Assembly: GCA_963575745.1 (NCBI GenBank)
Contig: CAUYUJ010018062.1
Coordinates: 47,091 to 111,090, forward strand
Length of the DNA: 64,000 bases
Source of the DNA: Prorocentrum cordatum
Lineage: Eukaryota; Sar; Dinophyceae; Prorocentrales; Prorocentraceae
Reading direction: 5' to 3'
This document shows positions 36,544-46,694 of this stretch, in pieces. Made by a program: the position numbers and the translations under genes. How positions within the stretch are numbered: position 1 is the stretch's first letter; every line of letters starts with the position of its first letter. The notes beneath the pieces were generated by a model, which was not told the origin of the DNA, did no database searches, and saw only the letters and a list, made by a program, of their open reading frames with translations.

Positions 36544-39393
36544 CTAGTTTTTTGAACGCAGCGCGGTGTCCGATCCTTCATCGTCGGGATCGGCACGGAG
36601 AGGGACGCGGTCGGATATGTCCACGAAGCCGTCACCGCTGTCGTGGATACGGACCTTCCGTGGTGGTCGTGATGTGGAGTCCTGTCTCTTGAGGGCCGAT
36701 CGGGTTCGCGAGGGTGGCGCTGACTGGGCCCTGTCGGGCGTTCCCATATGGAATCTGGGTGGAGGGATGATGGGGCTGTAGGCTTGGGTTGGGGTGATGC
36801 TGGTGATCGGTCGAGTCTTGGGCGTGGTGGGTGCTTCGTGCTCGTCGTCGCTGAGATCGATGAGAATTGTGGTAAGGGGCGTGGATCGCTGTTGGTCATC
36901 GGGTGTCGATCTCGTGTCGGGGGGGGCGGACATGGCACGTACTTCGGGGAAGATGATGTGTGGGGTGGGGGGAGTGGCCTGCGCAGCTGGGATGGGGGTG
37001 TCGGTGCCTTCGAGGTCGGAGTCGTGATGAAGGTCAGGAATGGGCGTAGACTGTCCGTCGTCGTGCTGAGAGAGGTAGCCGTCGTCGGCGATGGGCGTGG
37101 GAGAGCACGAAGATCTCGGAGAGCTCGATTGGTGTGCTTGTGTATCGCCGTGGTGTGCATCAGGGGGCTTGTCGTGGTCGGCATCGCTGAGTGGGGCGAT
37201 ACTGGCTGGAGGGTGTGTGGGCGTTCTGTCGTGGGTGTGGTCGGGGTTCGGGGCGGGTGGTGAGGTGGGTGGTGCGGCTGCAAAGCCTAGGTCTCGTAAG
37301 CTCCATGCGTCTGAGTTGGACGTGGAGTGAGCTGCGTTCGGTGGAGAGCTCATCTGTCGTAGCTGCTCGAGGTAGATGTCGGCGTGTGGGTGAGGCAGCT
37401 CGTAGGGGCCTGGGATGATCGCGGTGAGGGCGCCTTCGATCTCGCGGTGGATGCGCTTCTCCTCTGAGTCGGCTAACGCCTGCTGTCTGTTCTCCTCCTC
37501 GTCTCTCTCGCTGAATCTCGTGTCCAATTCTTGCAACAGTTCAAGATCAAGAGGGTCATGAAGAAGCTCGGCTTGTCGAAACTCACGTTGCATTTCCTCC
37601 CTTTCCTTTATTCGCATCTCCTCGGTCGTCGCCAAGTGGTTGATGTACCTGTCGTGGAGCTGCTGCTCGGTGAGGTGTAGGTTGGCACGTTCGCCTTGGA
37701 GTCGGGCTCGCTCGTGCTGGTGCTCGGTGCGAATCGTGGCTGCTTCGTGTTGTTGCGCACGCAGTTCACCGTACTCCTCGAGGATCTTCTCTTTGGCTTG
37801 CATGAGTGCCGATGATTCCGCATGAGCCCTGCAGTTGATTTCATGAAGCTGTCGTTGCTGAGCCAGTGGAAGTGCGTCTTCTTGTTGCTGCCCTCTCATC
37901 TCGTGCTGAAGTAGGAGGTTGTGAGCGCACTGAGCTTCCTCCTGTTGAAGGCGGTGCTCGGATTCACGAAGTAGATGCTGAGCCTCCCGTAGTTCGTGTT
38001 GCTGTACTGCTTCCCGCCGTGCAAGGTGACCACGTGCGGCGTCGTGAAGTAGTTGGTGCTGTTCGAGCTCGGTCTTCATGCGATGTGCCTGTTCAGCTTC
38101 ATCTTCCTGACGTCGTTGTTCGGACTGTCGTAGGAACCGTTGTGCTTGCTGATGTTCTAGGTGGCGGTTGCGCACGTTGATCTCGTCTATCTCCTCCTGG
38201 AAGCGGCGCTGGAGTCGTTGCTCGTGGTGCTGTAGTTCGAGATGAAGCTCGTTGAAGGCCTTCCGAGACGTGTGTGCTTCCATGCGCGCAAACTCCTCCT
38301 GCAACTGTTCGCGGTGCTCGGATTGTCGGAGATCAGCTTGTTGGTGGAGGTGAGCTAGGTGGTGCTGATGGAGTCCCGTGTGTTGTCGCTGCTGGTCCAC
38401 CTTTTTGGAGAGGTCCGTGATCATCGCGAGCAGCTCTTTGTGACCTTTTTGGTGTGGGTCGTCCTGCTGTCGAAGTGGTGCTGCTGCTGGTGCTGCGTAC
38501 TGCTGGGGTCGATGATCTTCGCGCTGTCGTGGGTGAGGTGTCTGTGTCCGAGTCCTGCGCCTGTTGTGGCGGTCCTTCTCGCTCTCGTCGTTGTCGCTGT
38601 AGAAGTCGTCGTACTCGAGGTCGGGTGTGGCGTCGTCCCTCTTCAACTTCGACTCCTGGAGTAGGGCCCGTAGTATCCTCAAGCTGCCCTCCGTGTTGTC
38701 GAACTCGGTCTGCATCTTCCTGATGTCGTCCTTGAGCGCATTCTTTCGCCTGACCGTGGTGTCGATGCATCGGCGGTAGTAGTGCACCCGCTCGTCGGGA
38801 GACAACGTGAGGAGGAGCATTGCCTTGTTGACAGACAGCTCTGCGACGATCTTGGCATCGTCGACGCCGACGGCGCGTGCGCCCTGAGCTTGGTCTGCCA
38901 ACCGAGCGATGCGTCCGCGCTTGGTTGTCACCCAAAGGCGGCGCATGTCCTCCTCCAGCGGGGGCGTGGAGAAGCTCTCGTGGGACTGCATGCGCACGTC
39001 GTCGGCAGGGAGGACCTGGTCGAGGATCTCGCGCTGCTTCTTGGAGAACTGGAAGCCGTCGAAGAAGTTGTGCGCGCCGTAGTGCTTCCTGCTCTGCGTC
39101 CGTGTCGTTGTGCGAGGTGTGGAGCGAGCCCGTGAACCTTTCTTGTGGGTGTCCTCGCCGTGGTGGGTGAAGTGGTGAGCATGCTCGTCCTTGGCGTAGT
39201 GCTGCTGGCAGTGGCTGTTGTGACGGGTGCTTGCGTTGCCGTCGTACTTGTCGTGGCCGTCGCGGTCCTGCTGCCAGCTCTGGTCGTCGTTCTTCCCGTA
39301 CGTCCTGCGTCGTCGCGTCCGAGATCCCGACCTCCACGGCCAGGGCTGAGCTCCGACGGGATGACCACGAGAGGCTCGCGTTGATGTCGCCAT
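36544..39393 (-). CDS. LINE A ORF1: coiled-coil nucleic-acid-binding protein (putative)
   Basis: 949 aa from ATG 39393 (MATSTRASRGHPVGAQPWPW); the frame is open further upstream but is very GC-rich and Pro/Gly-low-complexity there. N-terminus is basic (RSGSRTRRRR), a globular segment lies at about 105-250 (FFDGFQFSKKQREILDQVLP, VAELSVNKAMLLLTLSPDE), a long Gln/His/Glu-rich coiled coil spans about 305-655, and the C-terminal third is acidic and Pro/Ser-rich, ending VRIHDSGDGFVDISDRVPL. Known LINE ORF1 proteins trimerise through coiled coils and bind RNA; the analogous role is inferred from position and coiled coil. It ends 164 nt before ORF2 in another frame. Confidence 0.75.
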   Translation of the reverse strand: MATSTRASRGHPVGAQPWPWRSGSRTRRRRTYGKNDDQSWQQDRDGHDKYDGNASTRHNSHCQQHYAKDEHAHHFTHHGEDTHKKGSRARSTPRTTTRTQSRKHYGAHNFFDGFQFSKKQREILDQVLPADDVRMQSHESFSTPPLEEDMRRLWVTTKRGRIARLADQAQGARAVGVDDAKIVAELSVNKAMLLLTLSPDERVHYYRRCIDTTVRRKNALKDDIRKMQTEFDNTEGSLRILRALLQESKLKRDDATPDLEYDDFYSDNDESEKDRHNRRRTRTQTPHPRQREDHRPQQYAAPAAAPLRQQDDPHQKGHKELLAMITDLSKKVDQQRQHTGLHQHHLAHLHQQADLRQSEHREQLQEEFARMEAHTSRKAFNELHLELQHHEQRLQRRFQEEIDEINVRNRHLEHQQAQRFLRQSEQRRQEDEAEQAHRMKTELEQHQLLHDAARGHLARREAVQQHELREAQHLLRESEHRLQQEEAQCAHNLLLQHEMRGQQQEDALPLAQQRQLHEINCRAHAESSALMQAKEKILEEYGELRAQQHEAATIRTEHQHERARLQGERANLHLTEQQLHDRYINHLATTEEMRIKEREEMQREFRQAELLHDPLDLELLQELDTRFSERDEEENRQQALADSEEKRIHREIEGALTAIIPGPYELPHPHADIYLEQLRQMSSPPNAAHSTSNSDAWSLRDLGFAAAPPTSPPAPNPDHTHDRTPTHPPASIAPLSDADHDKPPDAHHGDTQAHQSSSPRSSCSPTPIADDGYLSQHDDGQSTPIPDLHHDSDLEGTDTPIPAAQATPPTPHIIFPEVRAMSAPPDTRSTPDDQQRSTPLTTILIDLSDDEHEAPTTPKTRPITSITPTQAYSPIIPPPRFHMGTPDRAQSAPPSRTRSALKRQDSTSRPPRKVRIHDSGDGFVDISDRVPLRADPDDEGSDTALRSKN

Positions 39394-39726
39394 CGTGTCG
39401 AAGTGCGGCTGCTCCCTGTGCTGCTGCGCGGAGTGGTGAGAGCTCAGCAGCTTCTGGGCGCTCAAGGCCCTCACCAACAGGCGGGCCTGGGCGCGTTTCT
39501 CGCGCTGTCGCCTGTGCCAGGCCGCCTCCTTGGCGGGCGTGATGTCGGCCCGCGGCCGCCCGTCCCTCTGCGCGGAGGGCGGCGCGCCTGAGCCCAGGCC
39601 GAGGGCTCCGCCCCCTCTCTGGCGCCTATCGCCGCGGCCGCCGCGTCGCAGGGGGCGACGGCGACGACCCTGGCGCGCGGCGGGGGGGGGGAACGCGGGG
39701 GGACCCCCTTCCTCAGCCCGTGGCTT

Positions 39727-39764
39727 TCCTCCTCCTCCTCCTCCTCCTCCTCCTCCCCCTCCCC
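39727..39764 (+). repeat. (CTC)n tract between LINE A and LINE B
   Basis: CTCCTCCTCC followed by C runs, ending exactly where the LINE B spliced leader begins. It separates two head-to-head LINEs. Confidence 0.95.
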
Positions 39765-39786
39765 CCCTTAGCCATGGTGGCTCAAG
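39765..39786 (+). other. Spliced-leader relic at the 5' end of LINE B
   Basis: CCCTTAGCCATGGTGGCTCA AG aligns with the 22-nt DinoSL at 18 positions, without gaps; the TTTT centre has become TGGT. It is in sense with LINE B. Confidence 0.8.
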
Positions 39787-39818
39787 TACGAAACCGTGGC
39801 CCTGCGGCTTCGTACTTG
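39783..39818 (+). promoter_or_regulatory. Hairpin overlapping the SL 3' end
   Basis: CAAGTACGAA and TTCGTACTTG are perfect 10-bp inverted repeats, extended by an internal CCG/CGG pair, with TGGCCCTG in the loop. The stem starts with the last four bases of the spliced leader. It may act in RNA recognition by the LINE proteins, or be chance; function is inferred. Confidence 0.5.
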
Positions 39819-40012
39819 CTTGCAGCCGAGGGGCTGGCTCGAGGCGAGCTGCCCCACAGCAGGCCCTCAGAGGGTGGCAGGGCAGCCCCTGCCTCAGGCC
39901 CTCCACCTTCGGTTTTCGGCACCGGAAGGTTCGGAGCCCGAGCTCCGCACACAACCACAGTCTCTCCAGCCAGTCTGTTTCTTGGCACCCTCGCCCTCGT
40001 CAGCGCTGCGAC

Positions 40013-41248
40013 ATGGCTCCCCGCGGCAAGTACCTGGTGTGCCCCCGCGCCAGCTGCCGCGGGTGGGAATGGGCGCCCGCCAATGCTTGCTCGCAGTGCG
40101 GCACGCACCTCCAGGCCGACGGCCAGCGGAGCAGAGCGAGCAGCAGACAGCCCTCCCATCCGCCTCGCCCCAGTGGTCGAGGAGGACGCGGCGCCCACTG
40201 CGAACCTCGAGTCCGCTTCGTGGACGGCAGCAACGAGGAGCAGCCATCGCAGCAACAAACGCCAGACGAGGAACCAGGAGCCCCCGCCCAACCAGACCCA
40301 GTCGCACTGGCGCAGGCCCAGGTCACCGTCTGGAAGAAATGGGTCGGAGTCAACGGGCGCGAGTACACAGACGCCTTGGAAATACTCAAGAATGCGAAGA
40401 TGGAGGCCCTCAAGGGCAAGAGTCTGGACCAGCAGACCCAATCGCTCAACGGACAGATCACTTCGCTCAAGGCCAAGCTCACCAACCTCGAGGAGGACCT
40501 CCAGACGACCGCAGACCAGATCACAGAGCTGGCCAGCCACTACCAGTCCAGGACAAAAGAGATCAAGGATGCCCGCGAGGAACTGCAGATGCTGGAGGCC
40601 CAACGTGCCATGGCAGCAACTGCAGCAGCGCAGGAGGCATCAGCATCGTCTGACATATCAGAGCTGGTCTACGCGGCGCTGCAGGCCAAGATTCCTCCAG
40701 GAGGTTCCATTCCCGCGGCCCTACAACAGCAGGCGCAGACGCTCGCGGCCACTTTCAACGAGATGCGGCACCAGCACGAGGCCGCAGTCGCCCAGCAGAC
40801 CGCCCAGCACGTGACGACCGCCGCAGCCAGCTCGGCCGCCGCGGGTGCCCAGCCGAAGGCGCCGCCGTTGCAGGCCCCGCCCACGTTCGCCGCGCCGCCC
40901 GCCACGCTCCAGGCGCCGCCAGCCGGCGCAGCGGAGCAGCCCGTGGACGAGGACGAGGACGAGGAGGACGACGCCATGGAATTCGTGGGCTTCGGTTGCG
41001 GCGACAAGCGCACATCCCCCCGACTTCAGGAGACAGCCAACCTCATGGGCGCCACCGGCGACGCCGAGACGGCCAAGAAGGTCAAAGACGCAGTCGCAGC
41101 AGTGGCCGCGGCGAGTACGTCGCGGGTTAACACGATCAAGCTCATTTTCGTCCAATGGCAGTTGCCGGAGCACCTTCGAGTAGTTTTTGGAATCGGGTTG
41201 GCCCAACGACGTGACAATGATCTGTGTCAAGGAACACAGGCTAACTGA
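40013..41248 (+). CDS. LINE B ORF1: zinc-finger and coiled-coil protein
   Basis: 411 aa. Start at ATG 40013, where MAPRGKYLVCPRASC begins; the longer upstream frame crosses the SL and microsatellite. Cys10, Cys15, Cys26 and Cys29 (YLVCPRASCRGWEWAPANAC then SQCG) form a Cys4 finger. A coiled coil follows at about 120-200 (LNGQITSLKAKLTNLEEDLQ), then an Ala/Pro-rich linker and an acidic stretch. Same layout as LINE C ORF1 (WSCGQC...CVCG finger, then coil). Likely binds element RNA (inference). The C-terminal end overlaps the start of the endonuclease region. Confidence 0.75.
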   Translation: MAPRGKYLVCPRASCRGWEWAPANACSQCGTHLQADGQRSRASSRQPSHPPRPSGRGGRGAHCEPRVRFVDGSNEEQPSQQQTPDEEPGAPAQPDPVALAQAQVTVWKKWVGVNGREYTDALEILKNAKMEALKGKSLDQQTQSLNGQITSLKAKLTNLEEDLQTTADQITELASHYQSRTKEIKDAREELQMLEAQRAMAATAAAQEASASSDISELVYAALQAKIPPGGSIPAALQQQAQTLAATFNEMRHQHEAAVAQQTAQHVTTAAASSAAAGAQPKAPPLQAPPTFAAPPATLQAPPAGAAEQPVDEDEDEEDDAMEFVGFGCGDKRTSPRLQETANLMGATGDAETAKKVKDAVAAVAAASTSRVNTIKLIFVQWQLPEHLRVVFGIGLAQRRDNDLCQGTQAN

Positions 41249-41966
41249 TGGGGACGTCATCAACCAGAAGATTCAATGGTGCCAACGTCTGGGTCGGCTT
41301 GCTCACATCCCAGCTGCCAGTTTCAACGCCAACCACGAGAAGGTCAACGGAGTGGCCATCCTGGTCCGAGACCACTCATGGTTTTGCAGCCCTCGGCGGA
41401 CTCTAGCCGCCTCACAGGCATCTGCCTAGAAGCGCCAGGAGTTCCCAAGGTGGGCATTCTTTCCACTTACTTCGAATCAGCAGAATCTAGGCCTGTTCTC
41501 AGAAATTGCGGTTCAGCAGGAGCGCGTTCAACTCCCCGTCATCGTGGCGGGGGATTTCAACATGGCCCCCCAGAAGATCGAATCCTTAGACTACCTCCAC
41601 AGGGCCTCCCTGCGCCTCGTGGCCGCAGAAGCCCCGACCTGCAGGACACCGAAGTGCAAATCCATCCTGGACGATTTCCTGATCAGCGACCCCCTGGCAG
41701 AGAAGATTGACAAGGTCCAGACCCGGGCTAACTACCCTCTCGCGCCCCACGGGCCAGCGCGCTTAGACTTGCGAGGCGACGACAGTTCCATGACCCCCGT
41801 GCCGGCGAAGCTGCAGACGCCCCCGTCCACGGCGCCCGTGGGCCCGCAGCAGTGCCCGAGAGAGTGGACCCAGAGTAAGTCCGTCCTAGCTCACGCAGGC
41901 CCCCTGCTTACCGATGCCACCTCGCCTCTCAGCAAGCAGCAGCAGCAGTCGATCCTCGTTTACTAA
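41112..41966 (+). pseudogene. LINE B endonuclease (APE/EEP) remnant
   Basis: Pieces in different frames: SSNGSCRSTFE then an in-frame stop (41181), ICVKEHRLTDGDV with the acidic Glu of the QE motif, VIVAGDFNMAP (GDFN motif), SILDDFLISDP (conserved Asp) and PLAPHGPARLD (terminal His). The order matches the APE-like endonuclease that nicks the target in LINE retrotransposition. At least one stop and one frameshift make it non-functional. Confidence 0.75.
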
Positions 41967-43760
41967 TATTTCGCCGCCTTCAAAGATCTCGAAAAGTCAA
42001 TCAGCGGAATCGCCGACACGCCGCTGAAACACAGCTCGAAACTAAGAGCCAACCCCCCAGAGATAAAGTGGGCCCCTGCCAAACGACGAGAATCCCGAGT
42101 TCGATCAAGCTGGAGGTCTCTGGAAGGCCCGCATCGATGGCTAGGAAATCGTCTCGTCGACATCAATTTCGCGGTAGGTAAGCAGGACTGGTCGCAGGTA
42201 ACGCTTCAGATAGCGGGGCTACAGGACCCGCCAGAAGAGTTTCACGCCGCCCACGACCTGATGGCCAGGTTGCAGACGGTCACCCAGCGGTGCGAATTAC
42301 TGCTGGCTGACATCACAGCTGGAGTCTCGTCCGAGGGCACAGCCGACCAGCCCGTCAGCCAGCTCCTCGAGGACCTTGACAAAAACATCGACTCCGAGAG
42401 GAAGAAACAGTTCTCGGAAGCCTCAAAAGCATGGGCCTCATGGGTCCAAAGATCGCTTCAAGAAGGCGTCGGCTGGGCTCACAGATGGACTAGGTGTTTA
42501 GACGCCTGGAAGCCAGCTACCACATATTTGCGACGAAGATGGTCTGGACGACCAAGCAGCATTTAGAAGGCGAAGCGGAGAGGCCTGCGAACATCTGGGA
42601 CGTGCCCGACACCCCGAAAGAAAGCCCCATACCCAGTGGCATAGATGACCGAGCCGCCCTGGGCCCCATGACGGGAGAGGTCATTCTAGGAGCCGCAAAA
42701 AGCTTTCCGCTTCGGACCGCTTCGACCTGGGACGGCTTACACCCCAGGCACTTCGCTTGAATCACAGAGCAGCAGGCTGACTTGGTCGCCAAGCGGCTCC
42801 TCATTATCGAACAACTAGGTTCCATGCCCGCACAGATACAGGCCATGAATTCTGTCCTGATCACGAAGCACAAACAGCAAGACCCGCAAGCAGCGCAGCC
42901 AGCAATGAGATCCATTGGAACGGGCCTGTATAGAGTGCGGGCTAGAATAAGACAGTCATCTGCGCGCGAATGGGAACGCCATCATAGACGGCCTTTTCCT
43001 CGCCCATCAAGCAGGTCATTCCATCGTAGAAATTGCGTTCAAGCAAAGCCTCGATTGCGAGAGCTGCAGCGAGCGTAACAAGCGACTTGCTTCTGGTATA
43101 ATTCTCTACGATTCCAGCAACTACTATGAGCACAACAATAGAGACAAGCTAACTACGCGAGCATTACGCAACGATTTCCCCGCTACCCTACTCCGTATTA
43201 CCCTCAGCATCTACGCTAGCCAGCGATATGTCGCCCTCCAGGATATCGCCGTGTCGGTGGGACATACTGTATACGGTATGGCAGCGGGGTGTGGGTTTGC
43301 AACGTATCTCATACAGATGCACACGCTGGACCCCCTCGGCTCCGGGACCCATCAGAATCCAAACTTAGACCTGTTCATGTTCACAGATGACCTCCTCATG
43401 AAGTCGCACACGCGCCAGCCCAGTGCAGCCATAGCCAGACTAGACCGGGGGACCCGCAGTTTAATCCAGCGCATCCAGCATGACCTCGACAGCTCCGTCG
43501 CCCCTGCCGAGACTCAGATGCTCGCCTCCACTCCAGAGCTGCGCAAGGGAATCAAGAAAAAGCTTCGCGAGAGAGCAGGCACGACGCAGGACATCTCAGG
43601 CCCGGACCTGGGCTGCGAGACCGCAGTTGGCGCCCCCCCCCCCCAGCGCAAATAGAGGAAGGACAGGCTCGCCACGGCAAGAGGGAACAAGACCCAGCAA
43701 CGGATGACGGCGACCAGGAGAGCAGGAGGAGACAACATGAAGATCTAACACACGGGCACC
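41967..43760 (+). pseudogene. LINE B reverse transcriptase remnant
   Basis: Recognisable fragments: GWAHRWTRCLDAW near 42470, KSFPLRTASTWDGLHPRHFA near 42700, motif B YGMAAGCGFATYLIQM near 43270 and motif C LDLFMFTDDLLM near 43375, then LGCETAVGAPPPQRK. Fragments lie in more than one frame with stops between them. Motif C still holds both aspartates. Confidence 0.75.
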
Positions 43761-44376
43761 TTCGCAGCCACACCTTTTGGACATGAAGTGACAGGTCTCA
43801 CTAATTCCCAGCTCGCGATAGCCCAACAACAGTATCTAAAATTTGCTGGACCCAAATGCGCCACCAGAAGCAGGACCCTCAGCTTGCTCCTCGCGGGGGG
43901 GGCCAACCTGGAAGCTAGCTCTGGGACCTGGTCTTGCGTGGCATTTAAGTGCATGGACAGCCGCCACCAATGCAGTCCAAAGTCTCGGTTCCTTGTCGGC
44001 CGTCCGTTCCCGCGGTGAAGCCCTCATGGGCCAAGCCCCCACTCGTTGGACCAGCGTGCGTGGGCCTGTCGGAGCCATGCTGCTATCCTTGCATCGCATT
44101 GGCTGGACTCTAGTGTCGCCTTTATTCTTCCAGTCCAAGGAAGGCGCACCGCACCCTTTAACGTGTCTTTTTCGCCCGCGTTTGTCCAGAAACTCACGCA
44201 GCAAGCTTGGGTTCGCCAACTGCGCTAGCAAGCAGCCGACACACAGCCACCCAGACGCCACCCTAGATTACAGTATAGCGACCAGCGTTTTAAAGAGCCC
44301 AACCCTGAGCAAACAAGAACGAGGGAGCCTTTAAACCTTTCTAATTCAAGGATGCTGGGCCAAGGCCAGAGCCAAA

Positions 44377-45465
44377 GACGCGGGTTACCCCATAGATTGC
44401 ACCTGCGAGTGTGGCGCCTCGTCGGATTGCCTCCGCCATCGTTCGTTCGAATGCCAGCTGTCCCAACCCGAAAGGGACCGTGCGCTCTCGACCGATGAGC
44501 TCGAGCTCATCTTGCTTGCATCACGACAGAGACCCGCCAATTAAGTTCGGATTTCAGCAGGAGCCTGACTTCTGCACTGGAGCCCCTCCAGGAACTGGAT
44601 TGGGCAACTGCCAGTTCTGGTGTCAGGACGCCAACGTTTCTCTGGAAGAGGCCTTTAGCGGGGAATGCATATGTCGACGGCAGTTGCGACCCTTCCCTGC
44701 ACCCTGCCTATCAGACGGCGGGCTGGTCAGTTGTTTCTATGAAGAGAGGAGAACCCTTCGCGATTTTGTCTGGCCTAGTGGGTCGGACTTTCCGCACGGG
44801 TCTGGGGTTGCAGAGATGTTTGCCACTGTTGCTGCTTGCTCCATCTCTCCGCTCAACGAACAAGTCCACACGGACTACGCCGGAGCTTTGCAGCTATACA
44901 AGAACCCAGGATATCCTAGAAGGAACATCCACGCGGGTTTCAAAGTCCTGATGGGCCGCGCCGTCGTGTCGCCCGAGAGATGTATCGTCAAAGGCAAAGC
45001 CCATCAGGACCTCTCGCAAGACTTTAACGATAATGACGCTTATAACCACGCCAAAGGTAACGACGCTGCGGACAAAGCAGCCAAGCGAGCCGCCACCTCT
45101 CATGTCAACAGGCCTTCAGAGGCCGAAGAAAGAGCTTGGCAAATCCGGTCGGAGTTTGTTGCGCCGTTTCCTGTTTTACGTGGCCCAGGCCCTTCCCAAG
45201 TGGCCCCCATGTAGCCCCTCGCCCTGGGAAGAAAGCCTTTGCCGAGCCCGTCTCTAGCAACCCACCGATGGGAGCAGCCTCCGCTGCCTACGCCTGGGAT
45301 CCTGGGGCCGCCCCACCCCCTTCGCGGCCTCCCCCTTCTTCCGCTTCCCAAGGGAATTCTGGCGTAGCCCATCGGTGGGAGTATATTTACGGTAAGCACG
45401 CGTGCGCCCTCTGCCGCACCAGTGCCAAGGACCTGCATCAATACAACCGTAGAATCAGCGAGTGA
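44377..45465 (+). pseudogene. LINE B Cys/His motif, RNase H and terminal finger
   Basis: DCTCECGASSDCLRHRSFEC (44395-44455) corresponds to the CxxCxxxxGTxxHRxxxC motif of LINE C. A 44411-45214 frame carries RNase H features: VHTDYAGALQLY, VKGKAHQDLS, GNDAADKAAKRAA. A following frame ends with HRWEYIYGKHACALC, a zinc-binding end, before a TGA at 45463. RNase H looks nearly whole but is out of frame with the RT. Confidence 0.7.
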
Positions 45466-45654
45466 TGCCCAGGATTCTGTGCTGGCCTGGATTCGCTAGC
45501 GCAAAACCCTCGTGGACACCGCCTGTTTCTTTTCGAGTACGAGCTCCATGAGAGCACGCTCATTTTGCGCTTTGCGTGTGGATCCAACTCGGAAACGGGA
45601 ACCAGGGGTCGTCTTTTCAGCCAATGCCCTTGCGTACCAGAGTCCACCAATGCG

Positions 45655-46100
45655 TATTCCTCCTCCTCCTCCTCCTCCTCCTCCTCCTCCTCCTCCTCCT
45701 CACTCTTTGCCTCTTCCTCCTCCTCCTCGTTTTCTTCATCCTCCTCCTCCTCCTCCTCCTCCTCCTCCTCTTCCTCCTCCTCCCCTCCTCCTCCTCCTCC
45801 TCCTCCTCCTCCTCTTCCTCCTCCTCCTCCTCCTCCTCCTCCCTCTTCGCCTCCTCCTCTATCTATATATCTATCTATCTATCTATATATCTATATATCT
45901 ATCTATCTATATATATATATATATATCTATCTATCTATCTATATATCGATATATCTATATATCTATATATATATCGATATATATATATATATATACATCT
46001 ATATATATATGTGTCTATATATCTATATATCTATATATATATCTATATATATCGATCTATCTATCGATCTATCTATATATATATATATAGATATATCGAC
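45655..46100. repeat. (CTC)n followed by (TATC)n/(TA)n microsatellite
   Basis: CTC repeats to about 45860, then TATCTATATATC-type repeats to about 46095. They separate the 3' ends of LINE B and LINE C. Confidence 0.95.
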
Positions 46101-46440
46101 TTAGGCTCGCGACGATGTCTGCAGCGCCTGAACTAACAGAAAGAAGAAGAAAGTGGGATCAGCCACTGGACGCGCTGGTCTCTGTCCCCGTCACTCCGAG
46201 TCTGACGGAGGCTCTTGCCCAGCACGGATCCATTCCTCGAGCTGTTCCGATGACACACCAAACCGAGTGAGGAGCTCCTTTCGCGACCACCTAGGACCCC
46301 AAACAGGCAGAACAGGCAGACGCGTCGAGCTGGTCATCGCTCCGTTTAGCCCGCGAGGGGGCAACAAGAGAAAGGAGGTCAGCGGCCGAGGGCTCCATCA
46401 AGGGCCCAAGACGCCACCCACGAAACACGGGACCCCAGGA

Positions 46441-46581
46441 CGGGAAATCACCCCCCCAGGCCCGATTCAGTTGGCGCCTCGTGTGTTTAGTGGGTGGCCT
46501 GCGCGAGCAACCTTTGGCTAACGATTGAGCAGCTGCCCAGGCATAGCCACCACACGCTATACAAATCAAACACCGAGGCCC
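46441..46581 (-). pseudogene. LINE C terminal zinc cluster
   Basis: Minus-strand frame reads CLICIACGGYAWAAAQSLAK then GCSRRPPTKHTRRQLNRAW. The CxxC-G-x-Y-...-C pattern at the C-terminal end is shared in type with the last finger of LINE B. It is out of frame with the RNase H ORF. Confidence 0.55.
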
Positions 46582-46694
46582 AGACAAAATCGAAGCACCA
46601 TTCGCATCAAACACAGAGGCGACCCCCAACCTCATGCCCAAGAAGCTGCAGCAGCAACGACAGCTCGGGATCTGGGGAGCCTCGGGTCTCGGCC

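Larger units (their letters stand above)
29513..39720 (-). mobile_element. LINE A: intact two-ORF non-LTR retrotransposon
   Basis: About 10 kb on the minus strand with ORF1 (39393-36544) and ORF2 (36379-29513), both uninterrupted. Domain order in ORF2 is RNase H, APE-type endonuclease, reverse transcriptase, C2H2 fingers. No LTRs, integrase or protease seen, so it is a non-LTR element. The 5' end is taken near the (CTC)n tract at 39727, and the 3' end is not defined. Intact ORFs suggest recent activity. Its codons are visibly less GC-biased than those of the neighbouring genes. Confidence 0.85.
39765..45650 (+). mobile_element. LINE B: decayed non-LTR retrotransposon starting with a spliced leader
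   Basis: About 5.9 kb on the plus strand: SL relic, intact zinc-finger/coiled-coil ORF1, then broken endonuclease, RT, Cys/His motif, RNase H and terminal zinc finger. The 5' end coincides with the SL, which suggests full-length insertion of a trans-spliced RNA. The 3' end is taken at the (CTC)n tract near 45655. Same family as LINE C (motifs GCxxATxxxx in RT, CECG...HRSFEC, KAH/GND in RNase H). Confidence 0.85.

Noticed and set aside
39713-39727. Possible spliced-leader relic at the 5' end of LINE A (minus strand AGCCACGGGCTGAGG)
   Set aside because: Only about 11 of 17 positions match with a two-base deletion; not better than chance in this GC-rich sequence.
36544-39954. 1136-codon form of LINE A ORF1
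   Set aside because: The first 187 codons overlap the 5' end of LINE B and the (CTC)n tract; ATG 39393 is more reasonable.
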